This document shows positions 52,552-63,779 of a stretch of 64,000 nt of DNA, piece after piece (the first letter of the stretch is position 1; each line of letters begins with the position of its first letter). Position numbers and translations under genes: made by a program. The notes beneath the pieces were generated by a model that had not been told where the DNA came from, did not search any database, and was given only the letters and a program-made list of their open reading frames with translations. This DNA comes from Capillidium heterosporum (taxonomy: Eukaryota; Entomophthoromycota; Entomophthoromycetes; Entomophthorales; Capillidiaceae). Location: contig WBMQ01000004.1 of the NCBI GenBank assembly GCA_016630905.1, positions 1,612,001 to 1,676,000 of the forward strand, in the 5' to 3' direction.

Positions 52552-54695
52552 AATTCCAAGTACGATGATCTTAATAAAACAAATTGAAATATCAAATAGG
52601 TCTGTATTCTACTTTGCCAGTAATATAATTGCAGCTCAAACTTAAGTAACAAACTCTACTAATTTTTGATGTATAGTAATTTAATTTCAATTTTTATTGC
52701 TTAAACAATTTGATATTTACTTTCAACAATTAACGAAGGCTGCATCTTTCATACCTGGGTATTTTTGAACAGACAAATGAGTGGATGAGAGCAGATCCTG
52801 ACACCATGAAGTTGATTCATAGGCACTTGAACATAAATAAATTGGATCTTTTCGATACACCTAGGTATAGGTAGAGCAAATATAGTTATACCTGTGACTG
52901 TATATGCAAATAAGTAGGTTAAGAGAAGCAAAATATAGAGCACATTTGAAAAGTGTGGCAATGTAGTCTTTTAAATGCGATCCATTTACATATTTATATC
53001 TGCTTTACAAGTGTAGTTCTTAGTAACTTAGGCCAGGTTTCTTCAACACAGGTTTTCCTAAAAGAAGGGATGGATTTATTAGGAAGGTGAGCTACCAGTA
53101 GGATCTTAAATAAATAATACTTCCCACACAAGGAAGGTAACGCTGGATACAAGTATATAATCAAGATAAATCTTCAATGGAAGTTAATTGGGCCATGTAA
53201 GCCCTTAAAGTGATTGTGTTGGAACCTATGTCAAATAAAGACAGAGTACTTTCCTATCTTAGCGAACTTTAGACTAGGTTGACAAGCAGCGATGTAGCAG
53301 TGGAGAAAATATACACTTTCACGATGTAAGAGCTGGTAAGTAATAAATCAGCAGTATTGTATTGGTCTATATCATAGTTAATTGGAATTTCTAGCAGATT
53401 TAGCATCAATACCCTTGATTAAGTCTCGAAGTAACTTTTGACAACTCAACTTTCGATATCTATCCAACAAAATCTCAAACCAGTTTAATATTATGGCTTC
53501 CGGCTCCATTGCACAAAAGGTTGTAATTAACATTAAATCAGTACATTAACCATAGTATCTAAACTTCATCAAATGCCTTCCTTCATATCCTTCTACTTAC
53601 TCTTCACTTTCGCTTCTATTTTATCCTAGTTAATAAGTAACAAGCCTCAAGTCCATAGCTTTTAATAAAGCTGTAGTTTGTCGCCACATAACGTTCTTTA
53701 GCATCCTCTAGTATTATATACTTGATTACTAAAATTTTTGTATTTATAAGTGTTTCTTCACTATAATACTTTGCATACCTTGGCTATAGCAAAAAAATAG
53801 ATGCAAGTTCAAGCAATACATAATACATATTAATAAATAATATCGAAATTATGCTGAAACTTTCCATTTAGATATACTTTGGTGCTCTCCTCGCCCAAAT
53901 TGAACCTGTAGTTCATATTAGATATGCGTATCCTATATCACAGAATAAATTTGAACATATTTACTAATATTTCTACCATTTATATCAACCATACGCATAT
54001 ATAAAATAGGTGCTGGGTACCTTTGAAGTATGCCATCCAATTATAGTGATATACTATGATGCAAAACCCTTGGTATATAAAGTAAAATACTTTTAATAAA
54101 TGTAAACATGCGATATTTGTATAGCTCCATCTAATAATTCTTCATTCAAACTGAAATATTTGGACAAATGGTTAGCTTTGATATATCTCCATATCCTTGG
54201 ATCCAAAAGTCAGTTGGTCGATGCAGTAGTATTTAAGATCAATAGGGAATGCTAATTACATAAAGGAATTTTATATGGACAGTAATAAAGGATTGTGAAA
54301 GGGGGATAGGAAAAGAGGTTGCTTGGTGTATTTTCAGAACACTTTTAATATTGCTTCTAAAATGGGAAATAACTTTCAAGCAAATTTATAGATTGTTAAA
54401 AAAAGTTCAATGTCTGGTTCAAACTAGCTGAATGTAGTACCACATTTGAACTAAGAGTCGCTTTTTACATCCAAGTCTCATCGTACTAATTTAGTTTATA
54501 AAGCATATGTTGTACGCTATATAAGCTTAGTACCTTATATATTTGTCTTGAAGTAGTTTACAGTAGAAATTTGCCATATTTAGGGATAGACTTGGTAAAA
54601 CCTAAGGTATATATTGTCAACACTACTTATCGGTTAAGAAATCCAACTCTGAATAGTATATACTGCCAAGTACATGTATATTACAAACTTCATAG
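52552..54695. other. Intergenic, 2.1 kb
   Basis: AT-rich. A C/A-rich leader-like stretch with an ATG near 53494 (MASGSIAQK) resembles a gene start, but no continuing exon is convincing. Other frames are short. Confidence 0.4.
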
Positions 54696-54703
54696 TATAA
54701 AAG
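54696..54703 (+). promoter_or_regulatory. TATA box of the 54763 gene
   Basis: TATAAAAG, 60 bp before the ATG; followed by a C/A-rich leader. Confidence 0.55.
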
Positions 54704-54762
54704 AGAGCCATCGCACCTTTCAGTTAACCTCTTAAACACAAGAAATCAACAACACATACAAA

Positions 54763-55485
54763 ATGGTAAATCAATTCGAACTTTGGAACAAGCGGATTCG
54801 ATTTGATCATGAGGAGCAGAACGACTACGACACCTTAGATATCAATGATGACGACGGAAAGCGTATACTGCAGGCAAAGATATTCCCCTCCTACGTTGAG
54901 ATCTACGATATCGGTGGTGGTGAGAATGGAACTGATCTCAAGGTAGTAGCTCTGAAGTTGGATGCCAAGAACGCCCAGCCCAACCAAAATCAACCCCAGA
55001 TCCCCAATCCACCCCAGACTAGGTACCGTACCTCCTCATTCGAATTTCCAGATAGCTACGTTGACCCACCTACCGCTCGGTTGTACTGCCTAGACAACTG
55101 GAGCTGGGAATTGCACATATTCTCCCAAGTTGACGATGTATATAGGATCTACCACTTCAACCTGAAAGCTGACGATGATAAAGATACTTGGCAAGTAGAC
55201 TTGAAAGATGCTAAAGATGATAGTGTAAGCAAAGTTATGGGTTTTAAGAAACGGTTCTTTAGTACCTCCGATGGCATCGTAGATTTCACTACTGGAGTCA
55301 CCTTCCCCACGTTGCATGTTCTTATGGCTGCTACCGCTTACTTCAGGTACTCGGGTTACGGATACAGCGTCTTTAAGGAGGGTGGTGACCCCAACCACTT
55401 TGATGCATCAGCCTTCGAGGATGATGATATGACAAATGATATCCTGGCCTTCGACGCTAAGCTTAGGGAGCAATTTAAGAAGTAG
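54763..55485 (+). CDS. Hypothetical acidic cytosolic protein
   Basis: 240 aa, single exon, strong TATA and leader. No signal peptide or TM. The sequence alternates beta-strand-like segments (ILQAKIFPSYVEIYDIGGG; DLKVVALKLDAK; WELHIFSQVDDVYRIYHFNL) with acidic loops, and ends in an acidic helix (DILAFDAKLREQFKK). A Pro/Asn/Gln linker sits at about residues 75-90. The strand pattern recalls tubby/LURP-like barrels, but I see no diagnostic motif and give this only as a possibility. Codon use and leader suggest strong expression. Function unknown. Confidence 0.7.
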   Translation: MVNQFELWNKRIRFDHEEQNDYDTLDINDDDGKRILQAKIFPSYVEIYDIGGGENGTDLKVVALKLDAKNAQPNQNQPQIPNPPQTRYRTSSFEFPDSYVDPPTARLYCLDNWSWELHIFSQVDDVYRIYHFNLKADDDKDTWQVDLKDAKDDSVSKVMGFKKRFFSTSDGIVDFTTGVTFPTLHVLMAATAYFRYSGYGYSVFKEGGDPNHFDASAFEDDDMTNDILAFDAKLREQFKK

Positions 55486-56040
55486 TGGAGAGTAACCTTA
55501 ACTCTGTCTACGAACTGTAGCTTAATAAACATACCTTTCAAAATATATATTCCATATTCCACTCGGTTCAGATATACTTACTCAAGTAATATGAACAAGG
55601 TAGTATCAATTTTATATTTACGATAGCTGGAAAACAAATTAATTAAATTTTTATGAGCTTTAATTTCAATCTAAACTTTAAGTATAGCAGTGGTTTCAAA
55701 GTAAAATAGATACCTGATAAAGGGACTTATTACGAACCTTTTTCCATATATATAGACATTTATAGTATTATTAGTTGATTCTCATTTCGTTTCAGATTCC
55801 GGTATCATCGTAGACTGACTTTTAACTTGAGTTGTTATAAGAAGCCTGATATTATTAAAATATAATTAGGATATAAAATATGTATTATTGACAAATATCA
55901 AGTCTTTAAGCTAATGATGCTATTTACATTTGTAATTTATTAAAACAGTATCAATGAAAATATTAAACTAGAAAGCTTTTGTTGCTAGTATCCTTCGAAA
56001 CTCTAATAGATTAGCTGCACTAGTCAGCGCCAACTTCAGC
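55486..56040. other. Intergenic between convergent genes
   Basis: AT-rich spacer; nothing recognised. Confidence 0.4.
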
Positions 56041-57009
56041 TTACAATTCATAATAAGGATCGGTAATTGGGATCTCGAAAACTTCAATTTGGTTGAAAAG
56101 GATTCCATTTAGATGGTTGACATATAGATTATAGTCATAGGTCCTTAGCTTAGGATAGTTTTGATTACCTTCAAGGTTTGGAATATCAAAGTTATCGGAA
56201 ATCAAAGAGAGGTGGGTAAGCTCAGAAAATGTAACGTCTTCAACCTCAGTAAAAGAATAGTATTCAGTAACGCAGAGAATAAGGTGCTTTAACAATTTAA
56301 ACTTTGTAGCTAAAACGGCTACTATATCAGACTGAGCCGACGAAAAATGAATCTCTAGATACCTTAGCTTTGAGTTGGTGCTGTCGATAATAGTTTTAAC
56401 TTCAGACTTGCTTAGTTGACAGATATTGATGGTAAGAGATATTAGGTTGGTAAAAAGATTAACTGGCAAGAGATAAGCTGTGGAATATATAATATTCAGC
56501 TTCCGTACTCTACTGAGACTATTTAAGTAAGAAAAATCGTCTTTACCACAAAGACCAGGATAGATGTTTACAGTCTTTAAATTTGGGAATGTGAAAGCGA
56601 TATCTAACTCTCGACTATTAAAGTATTCACAAAAATCATAGCTGATATAAACTTCGGAAATACGTTTACCAAAAAATTGAAACCTAGGCTCATTTAAAAA
56701 ACGAAAGATGGGAACATCATAATTCAAACTAATTGACTTTAAACTAGTAAAATAAGCACCTAGATCTATTGTGATATCTTCCAAAAATATGAGATAATCC
56801 AAAGTTAAGTCGATTTTGATAACTGATTGGAATATATGTTTATACTGTTCTACTCGGTTGAAGGTAATGATACTCGAATTTTCGGTAAAGATGCTGGGTA
56901 GTATCAAGATGTTGAATCTTTTATCTATAAGACGATAGTCCAGCTTTTCATAAAACTTGAAGAAATCAACAACCTCATGTAGTATCAAGTTGGGGAGGTC
57001 GGATAGCAT
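56041..57009 (-). CDS. F-box/LRR-like protein, copy 1
   Basis: 322 aa, single exon. The N terminus (MLSDLPNLILHEVVDFFKF, then RLIDKRFNILILPSIF) is a divergent F-box, the Skp1-binding module of SCF ubiquitin ligases. The rest contains irregular leucine-rich repeats (LTISLTINICQLSKSE; FPNLKTVNIYPGL; LTHLSLISDNFDIPNL) that would recognise a target. It aligns over its length with the 59281 gene and with the dead copy at 58.3 kb, so these are local duplicates. Target unknown. Confidence 0.75.
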   Translation of the reverse strand: MLSDLPNLILHEVVDFFKFYEKLDYRLIDKRFNILILPSIFTENSSIITFNRVEQYKHIFQSVIKIDLTLDYLIFLEDITIDLGAYFTSLKSISLNYDVPIFRFLNEPRFQFFGKRISEVYISYDFCEYFNSRELDIAFTFPNLKTVNIYPGLCGKDDFSYLNSLSRVRKLNIIYSTAYLLPVNLFTNLISLTINICQLSKSEVKTIIDSTNSKLRYLEIHFSSAQSDIVAVLATKFKLLKHLILCVTEYYSFTEVEDVTFSELTHLSLISDNFDIPNLEGNQNYPKLRTYDYNLYVNHLNGILFNQIEVFEIPITDPYYEL

Positions 57010-57700
57010 TGTTAAGTATTAGTAACTTGGTTTTCAGCTTTGAGAATAGCTCAATCTGAACTGATTGCCAATCTTGTAAGCTGCTAGTCTAAATTTTAAT
57101 AGACCGCAATCCAATCACAGTATTCCATTTACATAATAATTGGCTTATTGAAAGAGTATTAAGCCATTTCAGTAACAAATCATTAGACCAAATTCTAGAT
57201 AGACTTTATCTAAAACAGTCGATAATAGAGTATAATAAGATAGTATATATTGAAGATGAAGGCTATATCCAAAAAATCAACTATACTTAAAAATACTACA
57301 TATGTATATAAAGTAACTTACTTTTATTAAAATTGTAGACTATAGTTAATGATCTTTAAAATGTTAGGATCTTAGTAATAGTAGTTTATTATAGTAACAT
57401 TTAAAGTTATAGCTTTTTTAGAATTATATAAAGATTATATAAAATATAAGATTCAAGGAGGTGCCATTGGATCCAACTAATGATGGTGTTATGATATGAT
57501 AGGTCAGGAAAGTAGAACCGGTGTCTATCGCTGCATTAGTAACATTAATCGCCCAAAGGAGATGAGTCCTAAGAGTAACTAGGAGAGTCAAGAGGTAATA
57601 AGAAGCTGGGAAAGCGAAAAGCTTGGATCATATAGTAGCACTATGCTGATAAACTAAGATATTGACTAAGAACAAGACTTTATTCAAAGGCTAGGGAACG
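57010..57700. other. Intergenic
   Basis: AT-rich; the right end merges into the decayed F-box copy without a clear edge. Confidence 0.35.
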
Positions 57701-58322
57701 AAATCAAGTTGCTGAGTAACAGCCATGGCTAGGAATGAAGATCAAGATCAAGGTTTTTGGATAGCAACCAAAGGATTTAAATATCTGATATTTTGCGGTG
57801 GCTAGATTAGTGTATATTTATTCCATTCTCATAGCTAAGCGATATTGGTGAGTTTACAGCTATTGGAATCCCAGCATCAGATGCTATGCTGCTGATGGTT
57901 CGAGTTTCTAAGTTATGATCAAAGTTAAGAGAAAGGAAGTATCAAGGTAATCAAGAAATTTGATGAGTAGAATAGGTTTGTAGGCATTTTTGGTTACGAA
58001 TTGGGAGATTGGAAAGTTGCTAGAAAAAATGGTACAAGAAAACAAACAAAAGGATTAGGTCTAGGACCTAGTGATAGGGATTGTAACGACCAAGGCTGTT
58101 ACAGAAGTATCTACAATCCAAACCAATATTGATAATCTGTTGAAGAACGGGCTGGTATAATTTCATCTTGTTATTAGCAACTTCAAATGTATTTTTGGTG
58201 AAGATTATCGATAACATCAAAGTATTTCATCTCTTTCTCAGTGGATTTAATTCGATAGGATTATTATACTTTAAAAATATGATTATTTCCAGTAGTATGA
58301 GATCAGGAAAGTTGCCTAGCAT
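57701..58322 (-). pseudogene. Dead F-box/LRR gene between the two intact copies
   Basis: From the ATG at 58322 the minus strand reads MLGNFPDLILLEIIIFLKY and NPLRKR, then a TGA where the intact copy has Trp (SKRWNTL), then NTLMLSIIFTKNTFE and KMKLYQPVLQ. This follows the 59281 gene (MLGTLPALVLLEIIQFLEY; TLTLPTIFTESPFE; KLYRPIFQ) for about 75 residues. Further stops and frame changes follow and similarity fades. The left boundary is approximate. Confidence 0.7.
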
Positions 58323-59280
58323 CTTTCAAGTTGGTGAATGAAGGTCAATTCTTTTCAAAAACGAATATTGTTTTACTTTGAAGATAAACTTCGATAGCTT
58401 CCATTGAAACTGACTTTTTACTACCCTGTATTGACAAACTAGATAAACTTTTATAAGCTCTTATTGTAAAAATTAACTCAATATTTCTGATCAGAAAAAT
58501 GGTCTAACTACAGTTTTAAAATAGAATATGGTTAGCTTGGAAGAGAATATTAGCTATTTTTTCAAGTAGAATTGAAAGTTAATTAGATCGAGGTGGACTT
58601 TAGTTTAACAATTTAATTTCTTATGGAATGAATAAGATGATACGAAATAAAGTTAATGATTATACTTGAGAAATTGGCTATGCTGAATGATTTTATATGA
58701 GTATTTGACTTGATATACCGTTATTACAACTTGTATTTTAGTTGAAAGTCCTTAGTATAGCAAGTCTTAAACGATCGTTGACTTGGAGTAGTCATAACGA
58801 AAGCTGCAGTATACAGCTTCCTCAGTTTATGAAAAGACTTTGTAAAGTGGACTAACAAAGTAGATTGCAGCATTTTACAAGAACGAATATTAAAAAGCTC
58901 TATTAAAGGCCTAGTTAATATATACAACGATGAAATGTGATAAAGACAAGTATAGTACATATAAGTGGTCCTAAAATATAAAAAAACATGTCATATTGAA
59001 GAAATCCTTTTTAACCTAATTCGTTTTTGAATACAACGGGATTTTATATTTGTAAAAAATTAAAATACAATGAAAAGCATATAACCAAGAGAGTTAATTG
59101 CTTCAATGCATATCATAAATCATTGATTACTGTATAACTATTCCGAATATATATAAAACAGCGTATCTACTCGTGGGAGGCATTGGACTATTAGTATATC
59201 TTTATTTTCTAAAAACATGTTAAAGATAACAGCTAGAAGCATGGATACGATTACAATAACTTTGAAATATATTTTACTTA
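58323..59280. other. Intergenic
   Basis: AT-rich. The minus-strand frame at 58724-58960 shows no domain and I do not call it. Confidence 0.4.
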
Positions 59281-60336
59281 CTACCATTCATCACAATAAT
59301 CTTCTTCAAAATCATTAGGACCAAAAGGAATACTTTGGTATTTTTCACAGGCGGTATACACAAATGTAGTTAACTTGGGATAACCCTTACTTTGATTCCT
59401 TCTAATCTCGACACTAGGGATGTAGTCAGAACATAAATTCAGGTACGTTAGTTCAGGGAAGGACGCATCTTCAATTCCCATATTGGAATGATCGTCGTCG
59501 GAGCAAAGGATAAGGTATCTCAAGGACCTGAACCTTTTGGATAGAAGGTGAATAAGATATACATGTTTATCGGAATAGTGAATGGTTAGGTATTTCAACT
59601 TCGGGTTGATGCTGCCGATTAATTCTTTCAATTTGGACTCCCCTAGCTTCATAACGTTTATGTCGAGGTAAAGCAAGTTGGAGAATAGGCTGGGAGGCAG
59701 TTGAAGGTACGTCGGTCCAGGTACTTCCAGCTTGCGTAGCCCTTTGATAGCCTTTAGAAATGAGAAATAATTTACCTTGATCTCTCTACTTTCCTGATAC
59801 TCTTCATCTTCCTCATAGCCTTCCTCCTCCTCACTATTGTAGAATTCCAGGTCGTACATTTCGTCTACTTCTTCAAATTCAGGCTCAAATTTCAAAGCTC
59901 TTAAATTGGGAAAGATTGCAAAAATGTCGAGGTTATATTCTTTAAAGTACTTGCAAAAGGATATCGTAATGTAAACTTCGATAACTTGCTTGTAGAAAAT
60001 TTGAAATTTAGCTTCACTGAGGAAAGTTTCAATCGATAGATACTGGCCTAAAACTAAGTACCTCAACCTACAAAAATAGTCACTTAGATCTATCATAGCT
60101 TTTTTCGTTAAAAACTCGAAGTACGTATAATTTAAATTGACCTTGGTGACGGACTGAAAGATGGGCCTGTACAACTTCATATTCTTCTTGACAGATTCGA
60201 ATGGACTCTCGGTGAATATGGTTGGCAACGTTAAAGTGTTCCACCTTTTGCTTAAGAGACGTAACTTTACCATGTCTTTATATTCTAAAAATTGGATTAT
60301 CTCTAGTAATACGAGGGCAGGGAGTGTGCCTAACAT
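59281..60336 (-). CDS. F-box/LRR-like protein, copy 2
   Basis: 351 aa, single exon. F-box at residues 1-45 (LPALVLLEIIQFLEYKDMVKLRLLSKRWN, written here in part), followed by LRR-like strands (IFPNLRALKFEPEF; LFSNLLYLDINVMKL; FPELTYLNLCSDY). An acidic insert of about 35 residues (EFYNSEEEEGYEEDEEY) in the middle is absent from copy 1. Expected role: substrate adaptor of an SCF ubiquitin ligase, inferred from the F-box. The transcript is divergent from the C2 gene at 60969. Confidence 0.78.
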   Translation of the reverse strand: MLGTLPALVLLEIIQFLEYKDMVKLRLLSKRWNTLTLPTIFTESPFESVKKNMKLYRPIFQSVTKVNLNYTYFEFLTKKAMIDLSDYFCRLRYLVLGQYLSIETFLSEAKFQIFYKQVIEVYITISFCKYFKEYNLDIFAIFPNLRALKFEPEFEEVDEMYDLEFYNSEEEEGYEEDEEYQESREIKVNYFSFLKAIKGLRKLEVPGPTYLQLPPSLFSNLLYLDINVMKLGESKLKELIGSINPKLKYLTIHYSDKHVYLIHLLSKRFRSLRYLILCSDDDHSNMGIEDASFPELTYLNLCSDYIPSVEIRRNQSKGYPKLTTFVYTACEKYQSIPFGPNDFEEDYCDEW

Positions 60337-60911
60337 TCTTGGAGCTGCTGAACAAAAGTCTTATTCTTTTAGTTGATAAGCATTTACTCAAGGACAAACA
60401 CTTCAATCAGTTTTTATTGGCCCAGACCTCTTAGATTTCTAGATAAAGTTGGAAATGAGTCAAATTAAACATGGTTAGCTACAAAAAGCACCATTATATA
60501 GTATAGTTTATTTGGGACTTGAAGATCCATCCTTTCTGGATAGTCTTAATCTATAAAGCATCAATTGATTACCATGGCAGCATTTCTACTATATTCGAAA
60601 GAGATTGCACAATTGTTCCACGAAATATAATAAATTGAAGAAATATCATATGCACTTCTTCCTACATATTGCTATATCAAAGTGCGGCAAATAGAGGCTT
60701 ACAAGACATTCCTTCAAGAGCTGGTATGGATATTTGTCCTTCTAATTGTCTAGCTACCAAATGGAAGTCAATAGAACTTGATCATAAATTGATGATGTCA
60801 CATTCCAAAAAATGGAATAACTAGCGATCCAGCGTAATACCGCAAAGTTTATTGGCCGCTTTACTTTACCGTAAAACACCTCGTGTGATGTCACCAGATA
60901 TCTTCCCCAAG
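60337..60911. other. Intergenic, divergent promoters
   Basis: Between the F-box gene and the C2 gene. The minus-strand frame ending at 60754 overlaps the C2 promoter and is not believed. Confidence 0.4.
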
Positions 60912-60919
60912 TATAAATA
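60912..60919 (+). promoter_or_regulatory. TATA box of C2 gene 1
   Basis: TATAAATA, 49 bp before the ATG at 60969. Confidence 0.55.
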
Positions 60920-60968
60920 GCGGTAGGAGGATGTGCTCTTTCAACTTTTAAAAAATACACCAACAAAG

Positions 60969-61530
60969 ATGTTTGGAAAACACATAGGAAGACTTGAGAT
61001 TACCGTTGGTAAGTTGGCAGGATACCCTTTATCCCGAGTTTTTAGTTTGAAGTTCAAGCATCTAATCTTCATTTCGTTTAGTTGAGGCCCGTAACCTAGC
61101 CAACGAGGACTTGGCCTTAGTCGGTAAGCACTTCAGTTCAACTACATATATATCTCTTATAACATGATTATCTAATTTTTTATTATAGGTAGTAACGATG
61201 CCTACGCTATCATCAAAGCCAACCACCACAAGGAACGTACCAAGACTATTAAAGGTGCTGGTAGCCACGCCAAGTGGGATGAGACCTTTAGCTTGTAGCT
61301 TTTTATTCATCAACACTTTTCACTAACATGTATTTAGTGATATCAAAGATGACAGTGAAGTCAAGGTTGAGGTTTGGGACAACGATACTTTAAAGGATGA
61401 TTTTATTGGAGAAACTACCATTCCTGTTGGTGGATTAGTTTCCAACGGGTTCACCGAGTCTTGGTACGGTATCGGCAAGGGCTCTAAAAACCGTGGTGAG
61501 GTCTTGTTACGTATTCGTCACCACGCTTAA
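60969..61530 (+). CDS. Single C2-domain protein 1, 4 exons
   Basis: Exons 60969-61008, 61082-61123, 61189-61294 and 61338-61530 join in frame to 126 aa, which is just one C2 domain. Strand 1 is GRLEITVVEARNLANEDL, followed by SNDAYAIIKANHH, AKWDETFSF, DDSEVKVEVWDNDTLKDDFIGE and GEVLLRIRHH. The loop aspartates that bind Ca2+ in classic C2 domains are mostly kept (D of NDAY; D-N-D of VWDNDTLKDD). Such proteins bind phospholipids, often Ca2+-dependently, at the inner face of membranes. It is the paralog of the gene at 61896-62381 and converges on it. Confidence 0.88.
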
Positions 61531-61895
61531 CTTGATTAGTTTGTGAATAAAGCTTCATTTCATTTAAATACTTGTTCATATATAACTCAGCTCCCTTAAA
61601 ATATACTTTTAGATTATTGAATACATAGTTATTAACTCGATCCTATACTTTAATACTTGGATAGTTCTATTTTATCAGATGTTTAAATATAAGCATGATT
61701 AAATACATGACACATACCAATTTACGATAACATTGCCAATATAGTACATAATGTTCTTTGAATGGCTTGGATATAAAAACGATTGCATCCTATATTAAAA
61801 TCATATTATGAAGAGAAAAATAAATAAGTATAACTGTAAATACTAGATGAACATAAAACCATTTAATACGCAACCTATACTATACCAAAGATAAC
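61531..61895. other. Spacer between convergent C2 genes
   Basis: AT-rich 365 bp, 3' UTRs of both genes. No other feature. Confidence 0.45.
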
Positions 61896-62381
61896 TTAAG
61901 GGTGGTGCTCAATACGAAGCAAAACTTCACCACGGTTCTTGGAGCCTTTACCGATTCCATACCAAGATTCAGTACGACCGTTGGAAACTAAACCACCTAC
62001 AGGGATGGTAGTCTCGCCAATAAAGTCATCTTTAAATTTGTCGTCGTCGTAGACGGTCAAGTGAACTTCACTGTCATCCTTGATGTTGCTACAAAGGCTG
62101 TTAGTTAAAAGTGACACGAGTTAACCTTACAATTCGAAAGTCTCCTCCCACTTGGCGTTGCTACCGGCACCTTTGATAGTCTTGGTACGTTCCTTGTGGT
62201 GGTTAGCTTTTACGATGATGTAGGCGTCGTTGCTACCTATTGTATGAAGTTAGGTTCAAATTGTAAGGCATATGTGTGTAGATGGATTAAAGTGCTTACC
62301 GACTAGCGACAGATCCTCGTTGGCTAGGCCACGGGCTTCGACGACAGTGATTCTCAATTTTCCAATATCCTTTCCAAACAT
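61896..62381 (-). CDS. Single C2-domain protein 2, 3 exons
   Basis: Exons 62381-62300, 62236-62131 and 62088-61896, in frame, 126 aa, the same length as C2 protein 1. Sequence: MFGKDIGKLRITVVEARGLANEDL (shown in part), SNDAYIIVKANHHKERTK, WEETFEF, SEVHLTVYDDDKFKDDFIGE, GEVLLRIEHH. It keeps introns 2 and 3 of the paralog at identical positions but has no intron 1, where the coding sequence runs straight through ITV-VEAR. The Ca2+-loop Asp residues are more complete than in copy 1 (YDDDKFKDD). TATAAAAG at 62426-62433 (minus strand), 45 bp upstream. Confidence 0.88.
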
Positions 62382-62425
62382 CTTTTTGTATTTTATAAAC
62401 GATCCAAGTATGACCCTACCTTTGA

Positions 62426-62433
62426 CTTTTATA
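62426..62433 (-). promoter_or_regulatory. TATA box of C2 gene 2
   Basis: TATAAAAG on the minus strand, 45 bp before the ATG at 62381. Confidence 0.5.
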
Positions 62434-63779
62434 TCAATTCCAAGGCTTTTGGTGATGTAAGCACTTGGATGTATCCCCTAAAACCTACTTTCAATAAAAA
62501 CAAGTTGGATAGCGGGTTAATTTGTTGTATATTTGGTGTCATTGTTACAATACTGTAACTTTATAGCCAATCACTCCTCCATATCCCATTCTGGGGATAA
62601 AGTAGACGTAACAGCCGCCTACCAAAGGCCCACTTTGTTTCTAGAACAAATCTAAATGAAACACTATAAGGCTATTGTAACTAAAATGAAGCCAAAAGTT
62701 TGGAAAATGAGGTAAAAATCTATAGACAAGGCTGCAATAGCCATATTTTAAGCCTTCCTATCAAGTATACTTGTAATCCCATCAAATTTATAAAGCTACC
62801 AACCTTCAATGTCCCTATTCCATTACTTTTGAAGCGCATATTTATAAAAACCTGTATAGGATTAGAATACGCCTCTTTTATTATTTATGAGATGTGAATA
62901 CAGGATCAGGTAGTATTGATTGCTGGCTTGCAAAGATGAAGACGTTACTTTGGATACGATTTACTTTCTACTTTGTTCAATATTAAATAGGGAAAGGAAA
63001 AATGATCTATATAATAAAAGCTATGTAAATTTTTATAGACAAAGCATTTAATAGTGAACAAAGCACTGATAGTCTATACGTGTTGAAATATTAATTAGGA
63101 TTGATATATAGTAGATTTAATTAAAGATAGTTAATGTAGGTTTTAATCATATATATTATACCACTTATGCCTTTACATTGCAAAAGCCTTCCTGCCAAAG
63201 TGATACTGTTCTATTCAAATACTCATATTTCATCACAGCACAGCTCATCGATGCCATATAGAAAACTTTGAATCGGGCTAGGCAAAAGGTTTCAAGGCTT
63301 AAATTGTTTTTTCCGAAGCTTATTTTATTCAAGAGCTCTAAATAGAGAACGTTACGATAAAAACCCGATGAACCCCACCCCCTTTCGGCGACTAGTTACT
63401 TAGAACGAACACGCCTTGATCTCATACCTACCCACAAACTTTAATTCCAATACTGACCCCGTGCGACCTGCACATTTGTACCAAGAGCTCCTTTCAACAG
63501 ACTAAATTTGAATTTCACACTTTCCCAATTGGATAGAATCTTGAATGTGAGATCAGCTTACTTACAAATACCGTAGCTTATTAGAAAGCCTCAAAGCATT
63601 GTTTTGAAACCGGCCATAGGCTTAAATTTCGAGGCAATATAAAAAAGTTGTAAAGTACCTTTTCCAAGAGTCTCCACAAATCCATAAATTAGTCAATTTG
63701 CAAAGGCTAATTAGCAAGCTATTTTAACTACATACTTATCCAACTTGGGTTAGCAACAAAGTATTGAGACACTAGAGTT
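62434..63779. other. Intergenic
   Basis: About 1.3 kb between divergent genes. The frame at 62700 has no support. No repeats seen. Confidence 0.4.
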
